Below are positions 9,454 through 17,627 of a DNA stretch of 64,000 nt, piece after piece. The stretch's first letter is position 1. Each line of letters starts with the position of its first letter. The notes under the pieces are model-generated. The model saw nothing but the letters and a program-made list of their open reading frames with translations, had not been told where the DNA came from and did not search any database. Source of the stretch: Pseudoalteromonas ruthenica (GTDB taxonomy: Bacteria > Pseudomonadota > Gammaproteobacteria > Enterobacterales > Alteromonadaceae); assembly GCF_008808095.1 (NCBI RefSeq), contig NZ_CP023397.1, positions 310,001 through 374,000 on the forward strand, read 5' to 3'. Made by a program: the position numbers and the translations under genes.

Positions 9454-10054
9454 GCTCTAACTCCTTGAGACTGCCAATTTGCACGTCGTTATCAGCTAAT
9501 TCTTGTTTCAGTGCCTGGGCACTGCGCTTTAAATAGGGGAGCGTATTTTGCTCTAGGTCGGTTGCAAGTTTGCCTAGCTTCTCACTGGCGTGACGCGCTG
9601 ACACCTTGCGCTTTAGCGCGCGTTCAATATAAAACTCACTTTGACTATAAAAACGCCGCGCAGCGGAGAGAATGGCACTTGGGGTTTCCAAAGTCGTGGG
9701 TGAGTATTGCATGGTGTGCCACACATATTTATCTAAAGTGGGCTTATTGAACTCAAGCTCAGATGTAGGCGGGCTCTTAGCCAGTAGCTCGGCATACGCT
9801 TGAATTTTACGTTGGTTGTCGAGCAACTCATCGTACAGAGACGTGCGTAGATAGTAGTTATCTTCCATTTTAGAGTAGGTATCGAATTTAATTGCCTGCT
9901 CTAAACCGCTTTGTGCGGCGAGGTAGACACCAAAAATGGTGGATAGCACCAAAAATACTTGGTTGAGCCAAAAACCGGTACTGCGTAGCTCTTTGTTGTC
10001 GACTTGTTGCAGCACTTTGGGGATTTTTTTGTCCTGTGGTGGGGATGTTGCCAT
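9446..10054 (-). CDS. Single-pass membrane protein coupled to rhomboid gene
   Basis: This protein of about 202 residues starts at the ATG with an AAGGAG site (MATSPPQDKK). The frame is open further upstream but without signal. It has one transmembrane segment at about residues 29-46 (QVFLVLSTIFGVYLAAQSG). A long, highly helical, probably coiled-coil region follows (YSKMEDNYYLRTSLYDELL through LKQELADNDVQ). I do not recognise the family. Its end overlaps the start of the zinc-ribbon rhomboid by 8 bp, which makes it a candidate partner, regulator or substrate of the protease. That role is inferred from coupling only. Confidence 0.75.
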   Translation of the reverse strand: MATSPPQDKKIPKVLQQVDNKELRSTGFWLNQVFLVLSTIFGVYLAAQSGLEQAIKFDTYSKMEDNYYLRTSLYDELLDNQRKIQAYAELLAKSPPTSELEFNKPTLDKYVWHTMQYSPTTLETPSAILSAARRFYSQSEFYIERALKRKVSARHASEKLGKLATDLEQNTLPYLKRSAQALKQELADNDVQIGSLKELEHE

Positions 10055-10136
10055 AACCGACTCCTTGGTAAAATGAGCCGAGATGGTAGGGGAAAGTGAG
10101 CACAGAGGCAAGCGCCTTGCGCTCACTTAATAGGCA

Positions 10137-11333
10137 TTATATGAGCGTAAGCAGTTTGTATCCGCTCAACGTAATGATCAGTATCAGCAGCGGCATCGCC
10201 AGCACATTAATCAGCAGTGAGTTTTTAAATCTGCCCATGACCTTATTTTGATTCATTAGCCACAGCAGGTAAATGCAGATAATGGGTAATAACAGTGCAT
10301 TGGTGGCTTGCGCGAAAATAATCACCGCCACTGGGTCTAAACCAAGACTGGCCACAACAGCACCAAACACTAATATCACCAACGCCACTTGCTTGAAGCG
10401 AGGGCTGTTGGTATCTCCTTGTAACCCGAGCATGCCACACACCGCGTAGGCACCCGCCAGAGGCGCCGTTATGGCGCTGGTTAACCCAGCGGCGAACAGT
10501 CCGAGTGCAAAAAAGTAATGGGCGCTGTCACCCAGTAAAGGCGTTAATTGCGAGGCCAGGTTGGCGGCACTGAGCTGACTATTGCCCTGACCAAAAAAGG
10601 CTACGCTTGCGGTGGACACGATAGCTAAGGTGATCAATCCCCCAAGACCAATTGATAAACCGGTATCCCAGTTGCTACTGCGAATGGCCTGTTGTTTATC
10701 TTGCTCACCTTGGCTGGCCCGTGCGACCACCCCAGAGTGAAGAAATAAGTTATACGGTACGATGGTGGTGCCAATTAACGCCAATACGGTGGTCAGTGAT
10801 CCTTCAGGGAAGCTAGGCTTAAAACCTGCAAACATGGCACTGAGATCGGGGCTGGCGATGACCAGAGTCGCTAAAAAAACTAAACTCATCAGCAACACTA
10901 AAAAGATCAGTGCGCCCTCTATCAACTTATATTTGCCGCTGTATAACAGTGCGGCGCTGATAATAGCAATCAAGGGCGTCCACAGCTGCGCTGAAGCGGA
11001 GGGAAATAGCCCTTGTAAACCGAGACTGGCACCGCTGAGGTTACCTGCCTCATAGGCGGCACTGCCAATGCCAATGGCACTGATCACCAAAAATGCGGCA
11101 AGCCAACGAAACACAGGGGTTTCAATATGCGCGCGCAGTGCTTGGGCTAAATCTAGGCCGGTGACCACGCCTAAACGCGCGGCCAGTGATTGCAATAAAA
11201 TAGTTGCCAGCACTGAAAACACCAAGGCCCATAGCAAAGCAAAGCCAAAGTTTGCACCGGCTACGCTGGCGGTGGTAATGGTGCCTGGGCCAATGAAGGC
11301 GGCGGCAACCAGTAGTCCAGGTCCTAACTTCAT
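10137..11333 (-). CDS. Nramp-family transporter lacking canonical metal ligands
   Basis: This 398-residue inner-membrane protein has about 11 hydrophobic segments and the overall Nramp pattern. TM1 carries GPGTITTASVAGANFGFALLW where metal transporters have DPGN, so the ligands Asp and Asn are Gly15 and Thr18. TM6 reads VPYNLFLHS (192-200) where MntH proteins have MPHNLYLHS, so the ligand Met is Val192 and His is Tyr194. Family-level fold is clear, but transport of Mn2+ or Fe2+ by the known site is unlikely. It may move another ion or Mg2+, as described for divergent Nramp relatives. It is monocistronic, with a CAGGTGAT site before the ATG. Confidence 0.88.
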   Translation of the reverse strand: MKLGPGLLVAAAFIGPGTITTASVAGANFGFALLWALVFSVLATILLQSLAARLGVVTGLDLAQALRAHIETPVFRWLAAFLVISAIGIGSAAYEAGNLSGASLGLQGLFPSASAQLWTPLIAIISAALLYSGKYKLIEGALIFLVLLMSLVFLATLVIASPDLSAMFAGFKPSFPEGSLTTVLALIGTTIVPYNLFLHSGVVARASQGEQDKQQAIRSSNWDTGLSIGLGGLITLAIVSTASVAFFGQGNSQLSAANLASQLTPLLGDSAHYFFALGLFAAGLTSAITAPLAGAYAVCGMLGLQGDTNSPRFKQVALVILVFGAVVASLGLDPVAVIIFAQATNALLLPIICIYLLWLMNQNKVMGRFKNSLLINVLAMPLLILIITLSGYKLLTLI

Positions 11334-11543
11334 ATATCACCTGTCGAGGTTAAAAAAAGGCGCGTACGCTACCAGTTCATATCCAAATTTGAAAGAGTAA
11401 GACGTTACTCTATGCAATAAACAAGTGAATTTATACATTTAACCACAGAAATTTAACATCTGCGGCGGCCCAAAGTGACTCCCCTCATAGCTCACTGAGT
11501 GATTGTCTGCGCTCGATAATAAACAGCCTGTGTCTTGTTGGCG

Positions 11544-11999
11544 CTAGTCTCCCAGCTCAGGGTGATCCAATAACACGGCTCCACCATCGACATTGGCGAG
11601 CTTATCTTCAGGGTTATAAATAGGGCAGCGTTGCATTGACAGGCAGCCGCATCCAATACAGCCATCAACATAGGCGCGTACTCGTTGCATGTAGGCAATT
11701 TTTTCATCGAGTTGGCGCTGCCATTGGCGTGACATGTTGGCCCAGTCTTCTTTATTTGGGGTGCGTTTTTCGGGCAGGGTACTGAGTGTTTCTTTTACCT
11801 CCTCTAGGGTGATCCCCATTTTTTGTGCGGCCTTGATAACCGCAATGCGCCTTAGTACATCTCGCTTGTAGCGGCGTTGATTTCCTTGGTTTCGCCAACT
11901 GCGAATAAGTCCTTTTTTCTCGTAAAAATGCAGCGCCGATACGGCGACCCCAGCACGTTTGGCGACAGTGCCGACAGATAAATTTGCTTCCAATGTCAT
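11544..11999 (-). CDS. soxR: SoxR, redox-sensing MerR-family activator
   Basis: This 151-residue MerR-family regulator has the winged helix-turn-helix at residues 8-75 (SVGTVAKRAGVAVSALHFYE). A dimerisation helix follows, then the [2Fe-2S] cysteine cluster C114-x2-C117-x-C119-x5-C125 in CIGCGCLSMQRC. That cluster is the SoxR hallmark, and its oxidation by superoxide or redox-cycling compounds turns on target promoters. Length and motif spacing match the E. coli protein. It is divergent from a flavodoxin-fold reductase, with a SoxR box between them, so that reductase is the likely target. No soxS is seen, as is usual outside enterics. Confidence 0.96.
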   Translation of the reverse strand: MTLEANLSVGTVAKRAGVAVSALHFYEKKGLIRSWRNQGNQRRYKRDVLRRIAVIKAAQKMGITLEEVKETLSTLPEKRTPNKEDWANMSRQWQRQLDEKIAYMQRVRAYVDGCIGCGCLSMQRCPIYNPEDKLANVDGGAVLLDHPELGD

Positions 12000-12006
12000 T
12001 TTGTTG

Positions 12007-12037
12007 TTGACCTAAACTTAACTTGAGCTTTTAGCCT
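12007..12037 (+). promoter_or_regulatory. SoxR box within a long-spacer promoter
   Basis: The 18-mer at 12011-12028 (CCTAAACTTAACTTGAGC) matches the known soxS operator core CCTCAAGTTAACTTGAGG at 15 of 18 positions. It sits between a -35-like TTGACC (12007-12012) and a weak -10-like TAGCCT (12032-12037) spaced 19 bp apart. A 19-bp spacer is typical of promoters driven by MerR-family activators. The next gene is the reductase at 12070. The site may also autoregulate soxR. Confidence 0.8.
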
Positions 12038-12069
12038 TAGGTTAAACATACAAATGCAGGAAAGCAATT

Positions 12070-12612
12070 ATGAACCAACATGTTATTATTTTTTCAAGTG
12101 CTAGAAGCCAAGGTAACACCCGCCAAGCTGCCGACACTCTCGCGCGACACCTAGGTGCGCAATTCATTGATTTAGACGCCTATCAGATTAATCCGTATCG
12201 GTATGATATTCGCGAACAAAGCGATGATTTCCGCGCGTTAATCACGCGATTACTGGAGTTTGACCATTGGGTATTTGCATCGCCCGTCTATTGGTATAGC
12301 ACCACACCGCAGATGAAGGCGTTTTTTGATAGACTCACGGAATACATGGATCAGCCCCAATTGCGTAGCCAGTTACGACAACTGCGCACTAAGCAAGCAT
12401 CCTTGCTCTCCACTAGTTATACCGAGCGGGCGCCGCAAGCGTTTGTGGACCCTTTCATCCATACTGCCACCTACCTAGGGATGCAATTTGTCACTCACTA
12501 TCATGCTGGCGCTGCAGACCCTGAATCTGTGGCCGTGCAATACCCTAAAAGACAAATGTGGTGGCGCAAGTTGTATGCCTTGTTGAACACTCAAGCAGGC
12601 CTTATTAGATAA
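12070..12612 (+). CDS. NAD(P)H-dependent FMN/flavodoxin-fold oxidoreductase
   Basis: This 180-residue protein starts with the flavodoxin-like phosphate-binding segment IIFSSARSQGNTRQAADTLA. It continues with DYINPYRYDI-type and VFASPVYWYSTTPQMKAFFDR motifs of the NADPH-dependent FMN reductase/NQO-like group. These enzymes reduce quinones, nitro compounds or disulfides with NAD(P)H through bound FMN. The gene is divergent from soxR, and a SoxR box lies in its promoter. That predicts induction by redox-cycling drugs and a role in detoxifying them. A GGAAAG ribosome site precedes the ATG. Confidence 0.88.
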   Translation: MNQHVIIFSSARSQGNTRQAADTLARHLGAQFIDLDAYQINPYRYDIREQSDDFRALITRLLEFDHWVFASPVYWYSTTPQMKAFFDRLTEYMDQPQLRSQLRQLRTKQASLLSTSYTERAPQAFVDPFIHTATYLGMQFVTHYHAGAADPESVAVQYPKRQMWWRKLYALLNTQAGLIR

Positions 12613-12893
12613 ATTAGTGATTATTTTGCAATTATTCGTTCAAGCGCAAAATTAGCTGAATATAAAATGAATGTCTGCAAGTGGTTACTATCTCTAAATG
12701 CCATTAAATTTATTAGTTCACAGAGTGCATTTTTGCACTCTTATGATGCAATAAAGGCGTTGTTAGAGGCTTAGCTCTATTGTTGTTATGTAAACAAGAT
12801 GTTTATTTTGTGCGGGGTTAGTCTTGATAGTAAAGCTTAAATAGGTACACTCAATGCTCCCCCCAGTGTTTGGGTGCTTCAGAGGAAGAAGTA

Positions 12894-13586
12894 ATGAATA
12901 ACAAGCAGTTGTTTGTCTTAACAAAAGATAATGCAAATACTCAAAGCGACGATTTCTTGTTGTTACTCAAAGTATTGGAAACGCTCGCAACAACCGTTAA
13001 GGTCGATACCCGCCTGCCTGAGGTGGGTGAGCGCGAACACATTGCACTATTTTTAGTGGATGCTGCGTATTGTGATTGCCAAGAAATGCTCAGCGAGGAG
13101 ATCATTCAGTTAGCGCGCCAGCACAGTGTTGCGGTGTTTAACGCTCAGCGTCACGCGCTCAACGAACGCACAGCGCTGCTGGCGAATCTCAAAGGCGCGC
13201 TTTACAACGATGACAGTCCTGAGCATATGTTTAAAGGCGTGCGCCGCGTCCTCGGCGGCGAGCTATGGTTTTGCCGCAAGGCTATCTCCAATGCCTTTGG
13301 CGATCTAATTCAACAGCTCCCCGCCACTGATGCACTATCGGCGCAACGCCACAGCGATATCGACTTAAGTGTGTTAACCGCACGGGAAAAGTCGGTGATT
13401 TCATTGTTGGCTAAGGGGGCTAAAAATGATGATATCGCCTGCGCTTTGAACATCAGTAACCACACAGTGAAAACGCATATATACAGTGCTTTTCGTAAGA
13501 CCAACTCGCGTAATCGTATTGAATTGGCCAATTGGGCACAGCGCTATATTCCGGTGGCATCTCGCGTCATGGAACAGCGTCAATAA
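12894..13586 (+). CDS. csgD: CsgD-like LuxR-family curli regulator
   Basis: The 230-residue protein has an N-terminal receiver-like domain (about 1-125) and a C-terminal LuxR helix-turn-helix: LTAREKSVISLLAKGAKNDDIACALNISNHTVKTH, then IYSAFRKTNSRNRIELANWA. The layout and the segment GALYNDDSPEHMFKGVRRVLGGELWF match CsgD, the activator of curli synthesis. The receiver part lacks an obvious phospho-acceptor aspartate context, as in CsgD. The ATG at 12894 has a strong GAGGAAG site and is preferred over the upstream TTG/ATG region from 12870. It converges on csgG, with a shared terminator, so csgD is placed beside the genes it should control. Confidence 0.88.
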   Translation: MNNKQLFVLTKDNANTQSDDFLLLLKVLETLATTVKVDTRLPEVGEREHIALFLVDAAYCDCQEMLSEEIIQLARQHSVAVFNAQRHALNERTALLANLKGALYNDDSPEHMFKGVRRVLGGELWFCRKAISNAFGDLIQQLPATDALSAQRHSDIDLSVLTAREKSVISLLAKGAKNDDIACALNISNHTVKTHIYSAFRKTNSRNRIELANWAQRYIPVASRVMEQRQ

Positions 13587-13629
13587 CCTGCTCAGCATGC
13601 TATTGAACGCAAGGTTACCATTGAGCAAA

Positions 13630-13659
13630 AATAAAGGCGCCAAACGAGGCGCCTTTATT
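13630..13659. terminator. Bidirectional terminator between csgD and csgG
   Basis: A perfect 12-bp stem (13630-13641 with 13648-13659) has a 6-nt loop, a GC core GGCGCC and A/T flanks on both sides. It lies between convergent genes and can act in both directions. Confidence 0.9.
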
Positions 13660-13677
13660 GTGTCAGTGCAGAGGTGA

Positions 13678-14454
13678 TCAACTGGCTCGCGCCGACCATA
13701 CCCCTTTGTTAATGCCGTCTTTTATGAGTAACGTCAGTGCTTTTTCAATCGCTTGCGTGACACAAATATGCATGGGTTCGTTATCACTGAAGCCTGCTTC
13801 GGCTTCCAACAAGCGCTTGTAACTCACATAGCGGAAAAAGCCAGCACGCATCTCTTGTGAGAGTACTTTTTTGCTGGTGGCAACCGACAGCAATACCTGC
13901 CCGGTGCGCACATCGACCGCACGCATGTAAATAGAGATAACATCCTCACGGTACAGCTCTGAGGCGCCGATACCAAAGTATTCTGCACCTAAGCCTCCGG
14001 TTTTTACGTTACTGTCGTAACTGATGATCCCGCCCTCAAGAATGATTTTGGCGGTGGTCAAAGGTGGCAGCTCTGGGGCATTGTCGCCCTTATCACTCAT
14101 CGCCGCTCGCACGATTTTTCGCTCTGTAAGCAAATTTTGTAATCCTTCACGCTCCACGGGCACAAACCAGTCGGTTTCATGCAGCGCTTGCATAAGAATA
14201 GAGTTCGCACCTTGGGTTACGGCGGTAGAAAACGAGCTGACGTTCTCTTGCGGCTTATATTGCCCCGTTTGGTCGCGAAATGAATAAACTGAGACGGGAA
14301 TCGCGCCTCTGGGATTAGGTAGCGCTTTCAGTTCGGCAAAGGTCTCTGTGAGCGCCAATTGCTCAGCAATTTGCTCATCTGGGGGCACAGTCGAGGTGAT
14401 AGCGGAACAGCCGCTAAGCAAAGCCAATAGTAAAAATGCACATATACGTTTCAT
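13678..14454 (-). CDS. csgG: CsgG, curli secretion channel lipoprotein
   Basis: The 258-residue protein has a lipoprotein signal with lipobox LLSGC (Cys16). It then follows CsgG: PPDEQIAEQLALTETFAELKALPNPRGAIPVSVYSFRDQTGQYKP, SSFSTAVTQGANSILMQAL, WFVPVEREGLQNLLTERKIVRA, and the ISYDSNVKTGGLGAEYFGIG beta-barrel region. CsgG forms the nonameric outer-membrane pore that exports curlin subunits with CsgE as periplasmic cap. The length is near that of the E. coli protein. Its ATG overlaps the stop of csgF by one base, so translation is coupled. Confidence 0.95.
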   Translation of the reverse strand: MKRICAFLLLALLSGCSAITSTVPPDEQIAEQLALTETFAELKALPNPRGAIPVSVYSFRDQTGQYKPQENVSSFSTAVTQGANSILMQALHETDWFVPVEREGLQNLLTERKIVRAAMSDKGDNAPELPPLTTAKIILEGGIISYDSNVKTGGLGAEYFGIGASELYREDVISIYMRAVDVRTGQVLLSVATSKKVLSQEMRAGFFRYVSYKRLLEAEAGFSDNEPMHICVTQAIEKALTLLIKDGINKGVWSARAS

Positions 14455-14867
14455 TAGCCAAACCTCGGTACTTCGATTACGGTGACAGTGCCATCCAGGG
14501 TATTGGTTATTTGCACGGTGATACTATCAGGGGTGCTGGTGATAATCTGGATTTGATAGTCGCCACTCATAAAGATGGAGTCTTGGTTAAAAATACTGTC
14601 TTCAACATCGTCACCGAAGGCGATATCGGTAATTTCACGAACCATGCGGTTGAGGTACGTACGCTCCAACGATTCTTGAAACTTTTCACCATAGGTTTTT
14701 TCACTGATAGGGGCCCGGTGCTTATTTTGGGCTTGTGCTTTAGAGAGCAACATATTGGCATTTAACGGGTTTCCGCCAAATGATGGGTTAATAGGTTTGT
14801 ATACAAGCTCAGTGGCCATCAGTGGCAGTGACGCACAAAGCAAAAGTGCATAAATTATTGTTTTCAT
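14454..14867 (-). CDS. csgF: CsgF, curli assembly factor
   Basis: The protein has a signal peptide (MKTIIYALLLCASLPLMA). The mature N-terminus TELVYKPINPSFGGNPLNA is the diagnostic CsgF segment that inserts into the CsgG pore. The C-terminal half holds the ITSTPDSITVQITNTLDGTVTVIEVPRF strands. I start at 14867, with a GGATGG site, 2 bp after the csgE stop. A methionine three codons upstream (14876) would overlap csgE by 7 bp. CsgF couples secretion to nucleation at the cell surface. It is in the csgEFG block. Confidence 0.93.
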   Translation of the reverse strand: MKTIIYALLLCASLPLMATELVYKPINPSFGGNPLNANMLLSKAQAQNKHRAPISEKTYGEKFQESLERTYLNRMVREITDIAFGDDVEDSIFNQDSIFMSGDYQIQIITSTPDSITVQITNTLDGTVTVIEVPRFG

Positions 14868-14869
14868 TT

Positions 14870-15259
14870 TTACCATCCACTTGCTGCTAGATCAGGGGAG
14901 TGTTGTTTAAATCTGGCGCGCGCCATGGCGTCCATAATCGCGAACATCGCGCTCTCGACGCGCTCTTTAAGTGGCCCACCACGTCGGCCCATAAAAGTGA
15001 CGTATACCAATTCATTATTCATGAGTACTTCAAGGCGGGTGCCAGCACGAGGGAGCACTGTTTCTTTGATCACCACGTTGGTGCCGCTGGTATCCGGCAG
15101 ATCGCGCCATAACTGTGAGAAATTAAAGTAAAATTGGTGGCCAAAGCGGCTAATACTGCGATCGAGTACGAGGCCGTCAATTTCCACTTCTTGTGCTTTG
15201 CTTGACGTGTGAGTCAGGGCAAGGAGCACAATCAAGATGCTGAGAAAATACTTCATCAT
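14870..15259 (-). CDS. csgE: CsgE, curli secretion specificity factor
   Basis: The 129-residue protein has a signal peptide of about 22 residues ending in SSKA. It then has the CsgE core EIDGLVLDRSISRFGHQFYFNF, followed by NVVIKETVLPRAGTRLEVLMNN and a C-terminal RRGGPLKERVESAM. CsgE caps the CsgG channel in the periplasm and directs curlin to it. It lies 36 bp downstream of the curlin stop, with a stable hairpin in the gap. Only a poor ribosome site is visible before the ATG at 15259, or the second ATG at 15256, so translation may depend on that leader. Confidence 0.93.
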   Translation of the reverse strand: MMKYFLSILIVLLALTHTSSKAQEVEIDGLVLDRSISRFGHQFYFNFSQLWRDLPDTSGTNVVIKETVLPRAGTRLEVLMNNELVYVTFMGRRGGPLKERVESAMFAIMDAMARARFKQHSPDLAASGW

Positions 15260-15268
15260 CGGCTGAAA

Positions 15269-15286
15269 GGGAGGGTTACCCCTCCC
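15269..15286 (-). promoter_or_regulatory. Attenuating hairpin between curlin and csgE
   Basis: A perfect 7-bp GC-rich stem (15269-15275 with 15280-15286) has a 4-nt loop. On the - strand only three T residues follow. It is 9 bp after the curlin stop and 10 bp before csgE. It could act as a partial terminator or as a 3' end stabiliser, and it would let curlin mRNA exceed csgEFG mRNA. Confidence 0.6.
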
Positions 15287-15295
15287 ATTAGAGCT

Positions 15296-16804
15296 TTACT
15301 GTTGTACAACAGTTGCAGAGTTATAGTCACCGACTTGAGTGACAGCAACGGTGTTACCAGTGCCCATAACCGAGCCTTCAACCAAGTTACCCTCACCAAG
15401 TTGACTGATAGACACAGTATTACCTTCACCTGCGACTGCGAACGCACCTTGTCCCATGCCGGCAACCATGTTCATGCCGCCTTCTTGGGCGATATCAATG
15501 CTGTGGCCACTGCCTTCTACCATGAGGTCGATAGCATTGAGCTCACCACTTTGTACCAAGTCGACTTGGTTGCTTGAGCTTTCCATCACTGAGCCCATGG
15601 TCAATACAGCTTCATTGCCCATGCCACTTTGAGTAATAGCGATATCATTATCGTTGCTGGCAATGCTTGGATCTGGGTAAGATGATTCAATAACAGCGGT
15701 GTTCATGTCACCAGATTGGGCAACTGCTACGTCGTTGTCATTACCGTTGAAGTTAACAACATGCGTGGCGTTATCGTTGCCGATTTGCATGGCATCAAAC
15801 TCATTGTTGTTACCTAGCACGCCAAGATATACTTCGTTGCCACTGCCATTTTGGGTTGCGCTGAAATCGTTCTCATCGCCTAATACCTCAGCTGATGCCG
15901 CGTTATTATCACCCATTTGCATAACGTTTAGCTCGTTTCCATCACCAGAGAATAGAGCCGACTCAAAAGTATTCGCGCTGCCTTCTTGATCAATTGACAG
16001 AGCATTTTCATTGCCCTCGATAGAGACGATATCAGTGCTGTTATTCGCGCCTTCCTGCTCAACAGCGAGTTCGTTCTCATCTCCGAAAATATCGCCAATG
16101 CTGATGACGTTGGTATCGCCTAGCTGTTCACTGGCAAATTCGTTCATGCTGCCATTAATAGAAGTGACGGATAGTTGGTTCCAAAAACCATCCTGCTCTA
16201 CGCTCAGGTCGTTGGCATCACCTTGAACCGACGTAAATTGCGCTTCGTTCCATAATCCAGCTTGCTGTGCATTAACCACGTTGGCATTGCCCTGCATATC
16301 CAGGTTGTAGAACCAGTGTCCGCCATCGCCCTGAACAACATTAATTTGGTTTGCATCGCCGCCAATCACGTTGATGGCCTCATTGTTGATGCCTAAGAAA
16401 CCAGTGCCATTTTGCTCAACCGCGATTTGGTTGTCACTGCCAGTCACTTCGCTTAATGCGCCATTCGCTTCGCCATCTTGGTTGTAAGATTGCTGGTTGT
16501 TGTCGCCTTGTGTGGTCACCAACACCACATTGCCGTTACCTATTTGCATGGCATCTGTTTGGTTACCATCACCTACCGTAGTGATCTCAGTAAGGTTGGC
16601 GTCGCCTTGCTGCAAAGAGCTGGCGCTGTTACCTAAACCCTGGACAGATGTTTGTGAAATTGTGAGCTCATTGCCAACGGCGGCTGCACGTTCTACGTTA
16701 GCAAGTGCAGATGTTGACCCAGGTTTGTCTTCGCTTTGTGCGTAAGCACCTGTTGATAGGGCCATCGCGATGGCGCAGGTTAAAATAGATTTAGAAAGCT
16801 TCAC
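15296..16804 (-). CDS. Large curlin-repeat amyloid subunit
   Basis: I start this 502-residue protein at a GTG (16804) because AAGGAGATAAGC lies just before it and the signal peptide VKLSKSILTCAIAMALSTGAYAQ starts exactly there. The open frame reaches 16981. After a short linker there are about 20 imperfect curlin repeats of 22-23 residues, with the pattern N-x5-Q-x-G-x2-N (examples: NELAVEQEGANN, NDIAITQSGMGN). E. coli CsgA has five repeats in about 150 residues. The repeats are unusually acidic. It should form the surface amyloid fibre exported through CsgG. It is the first gene of the unit with csgEFG, and no separate csgA/csgB pair is present. Confidence 0.92.
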   Translation of the reverse strand: MKLSKSILTCAIAMALSTGAYAQSEDKPGSTSALANVERAAAVGNELTISQTSVQGLGNSASSLQQGDANLTEITTVGDGNQTDAMQIGNGNVVLVTTQGDNNQQSYNQDGEANGALSEVTGSDNQIAVEQNGTGFLGINNEAINVIGGDANQINVVQGDGGHWFYNLDMQGNANVVNAQQAGLWNEAQFTSVQGDANDLSVEQDGFWNQLSVTSINGSMNEFASEQLGDTNVISIGDIFGDENELAVEQEGANNSTDIVSIEGNENALSIDQEGSANTFESALFSGDGNELNVMQMGDNNAASAEVLGDENDFSATQNGSGNEVYLGVLGNNNEFDAMQIGNDNATHVVNFNGNDNDVAVAQSGDMNTAVIESSYPDPSIASNDNDIAITQSGMGNEAVLTMGSVMESSSNQVDLVQSGELNAIDLMVEGSGHSIDIAQEGGMNMVAGMGQGAFAVAGEGNTVSISQLGEGNLVEGSVMGTGNTVAVTQVGDYNSATVVQQ

Positions 16805-17627
16805 GCTTATCTCCTTGTTGTTTGTTATTACTGCGACGACGTTACAAATGAAAAGGCTCATCTCAGGGTTGCCGACCTGAGCTGGGTTAATCAAAAAAGC
16901 GTGTGAACGAGCGCAGCGTTGTTGTCCTAAAAGGTGTTGGCAGTAGTAAAAGCCAACGGTCACTGGTGCGTATGGCGTCATTCCTTTGCCTTAGCTGTAA
17001 ATAAGTAGCCGGGCGCTGGAATACGGAGAAGCCTAAGAGTTCGGTAAGCGTTGGGAGAGAAATAAAACTCGTCACTAAGTTGCAATTACGAGTATGCATG
17101 GGAAAAACTTGCTTCCAATGCTTTGTTGAGTAATTGCAACGAGCCATATTCCCTCCTGGGTCATTGATAGTTGCATGCACAATGCATGGATTGGTGCTGC
17201 AAGGTATCAATATTAGTAATACTCATTTTCCTACCGAGGTATTCACTCTAAGTTCACTTTGAAAGCAGATAAATTAGCAATTTTTATGGTTGGTTATTTG
17301 TTTATTAAAATCAGTGTGTTGTGTTTATTTTTGTAGCTCTTTATGGTGGAGATTAGCGGCTGCTACCAAAAAAGCATGAGAAAAAATGAGTTGAAATTGC
17401 TCGAAGTGGGATCAAAAAAAAGCATGAGAGACTCAACCTTTTTGGATTAAATTTAACAAAAAAGAGTGGTTTTTAACTTTCTGTTCATTTTTGCTTTGCG
17501 TGTTCCTAAAACAGTCGCTACAACAAAGAGGTTGCCACACATTGACTGCGTATGTGCTCTTTTGGAGAAGAGATACTTACTTCTGTGTACCTTCGGGCCA
17601 CACAGACAACTTCTATGGAATAGATCT
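16805..17627. other. Long non-coding region upstream of curlin and subtilase
   Basis: This 823-bp gap separates the divergent curlin and subtilisin-like genes and must hold both promoters. The 14-mer AAAAAAGCATGAGA occurs twice on the + strand, at 17368-17381 and 17416-17429, 48 bp apart. Open frames here (for example 16887-17210 on -) have no ribosome site or protein character. A length this great is common upstream of curli operons with many regulators, but I cannot assign specific sites. Confidence 0.6.

Noticed and set aside
15296..16804. Repeat pattern that might suggest a CRISPR or microsatellite array
   Set aside because: The repeats are imperfect, spaced 66-69 bp in frame and encode curlin units.
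16887..17210. 107-codon open frame on the - strand upstream of curlin
   Set aside because: No ribosome site, no hydrophobic or domain pattern, and it overlaps the curlin leader.
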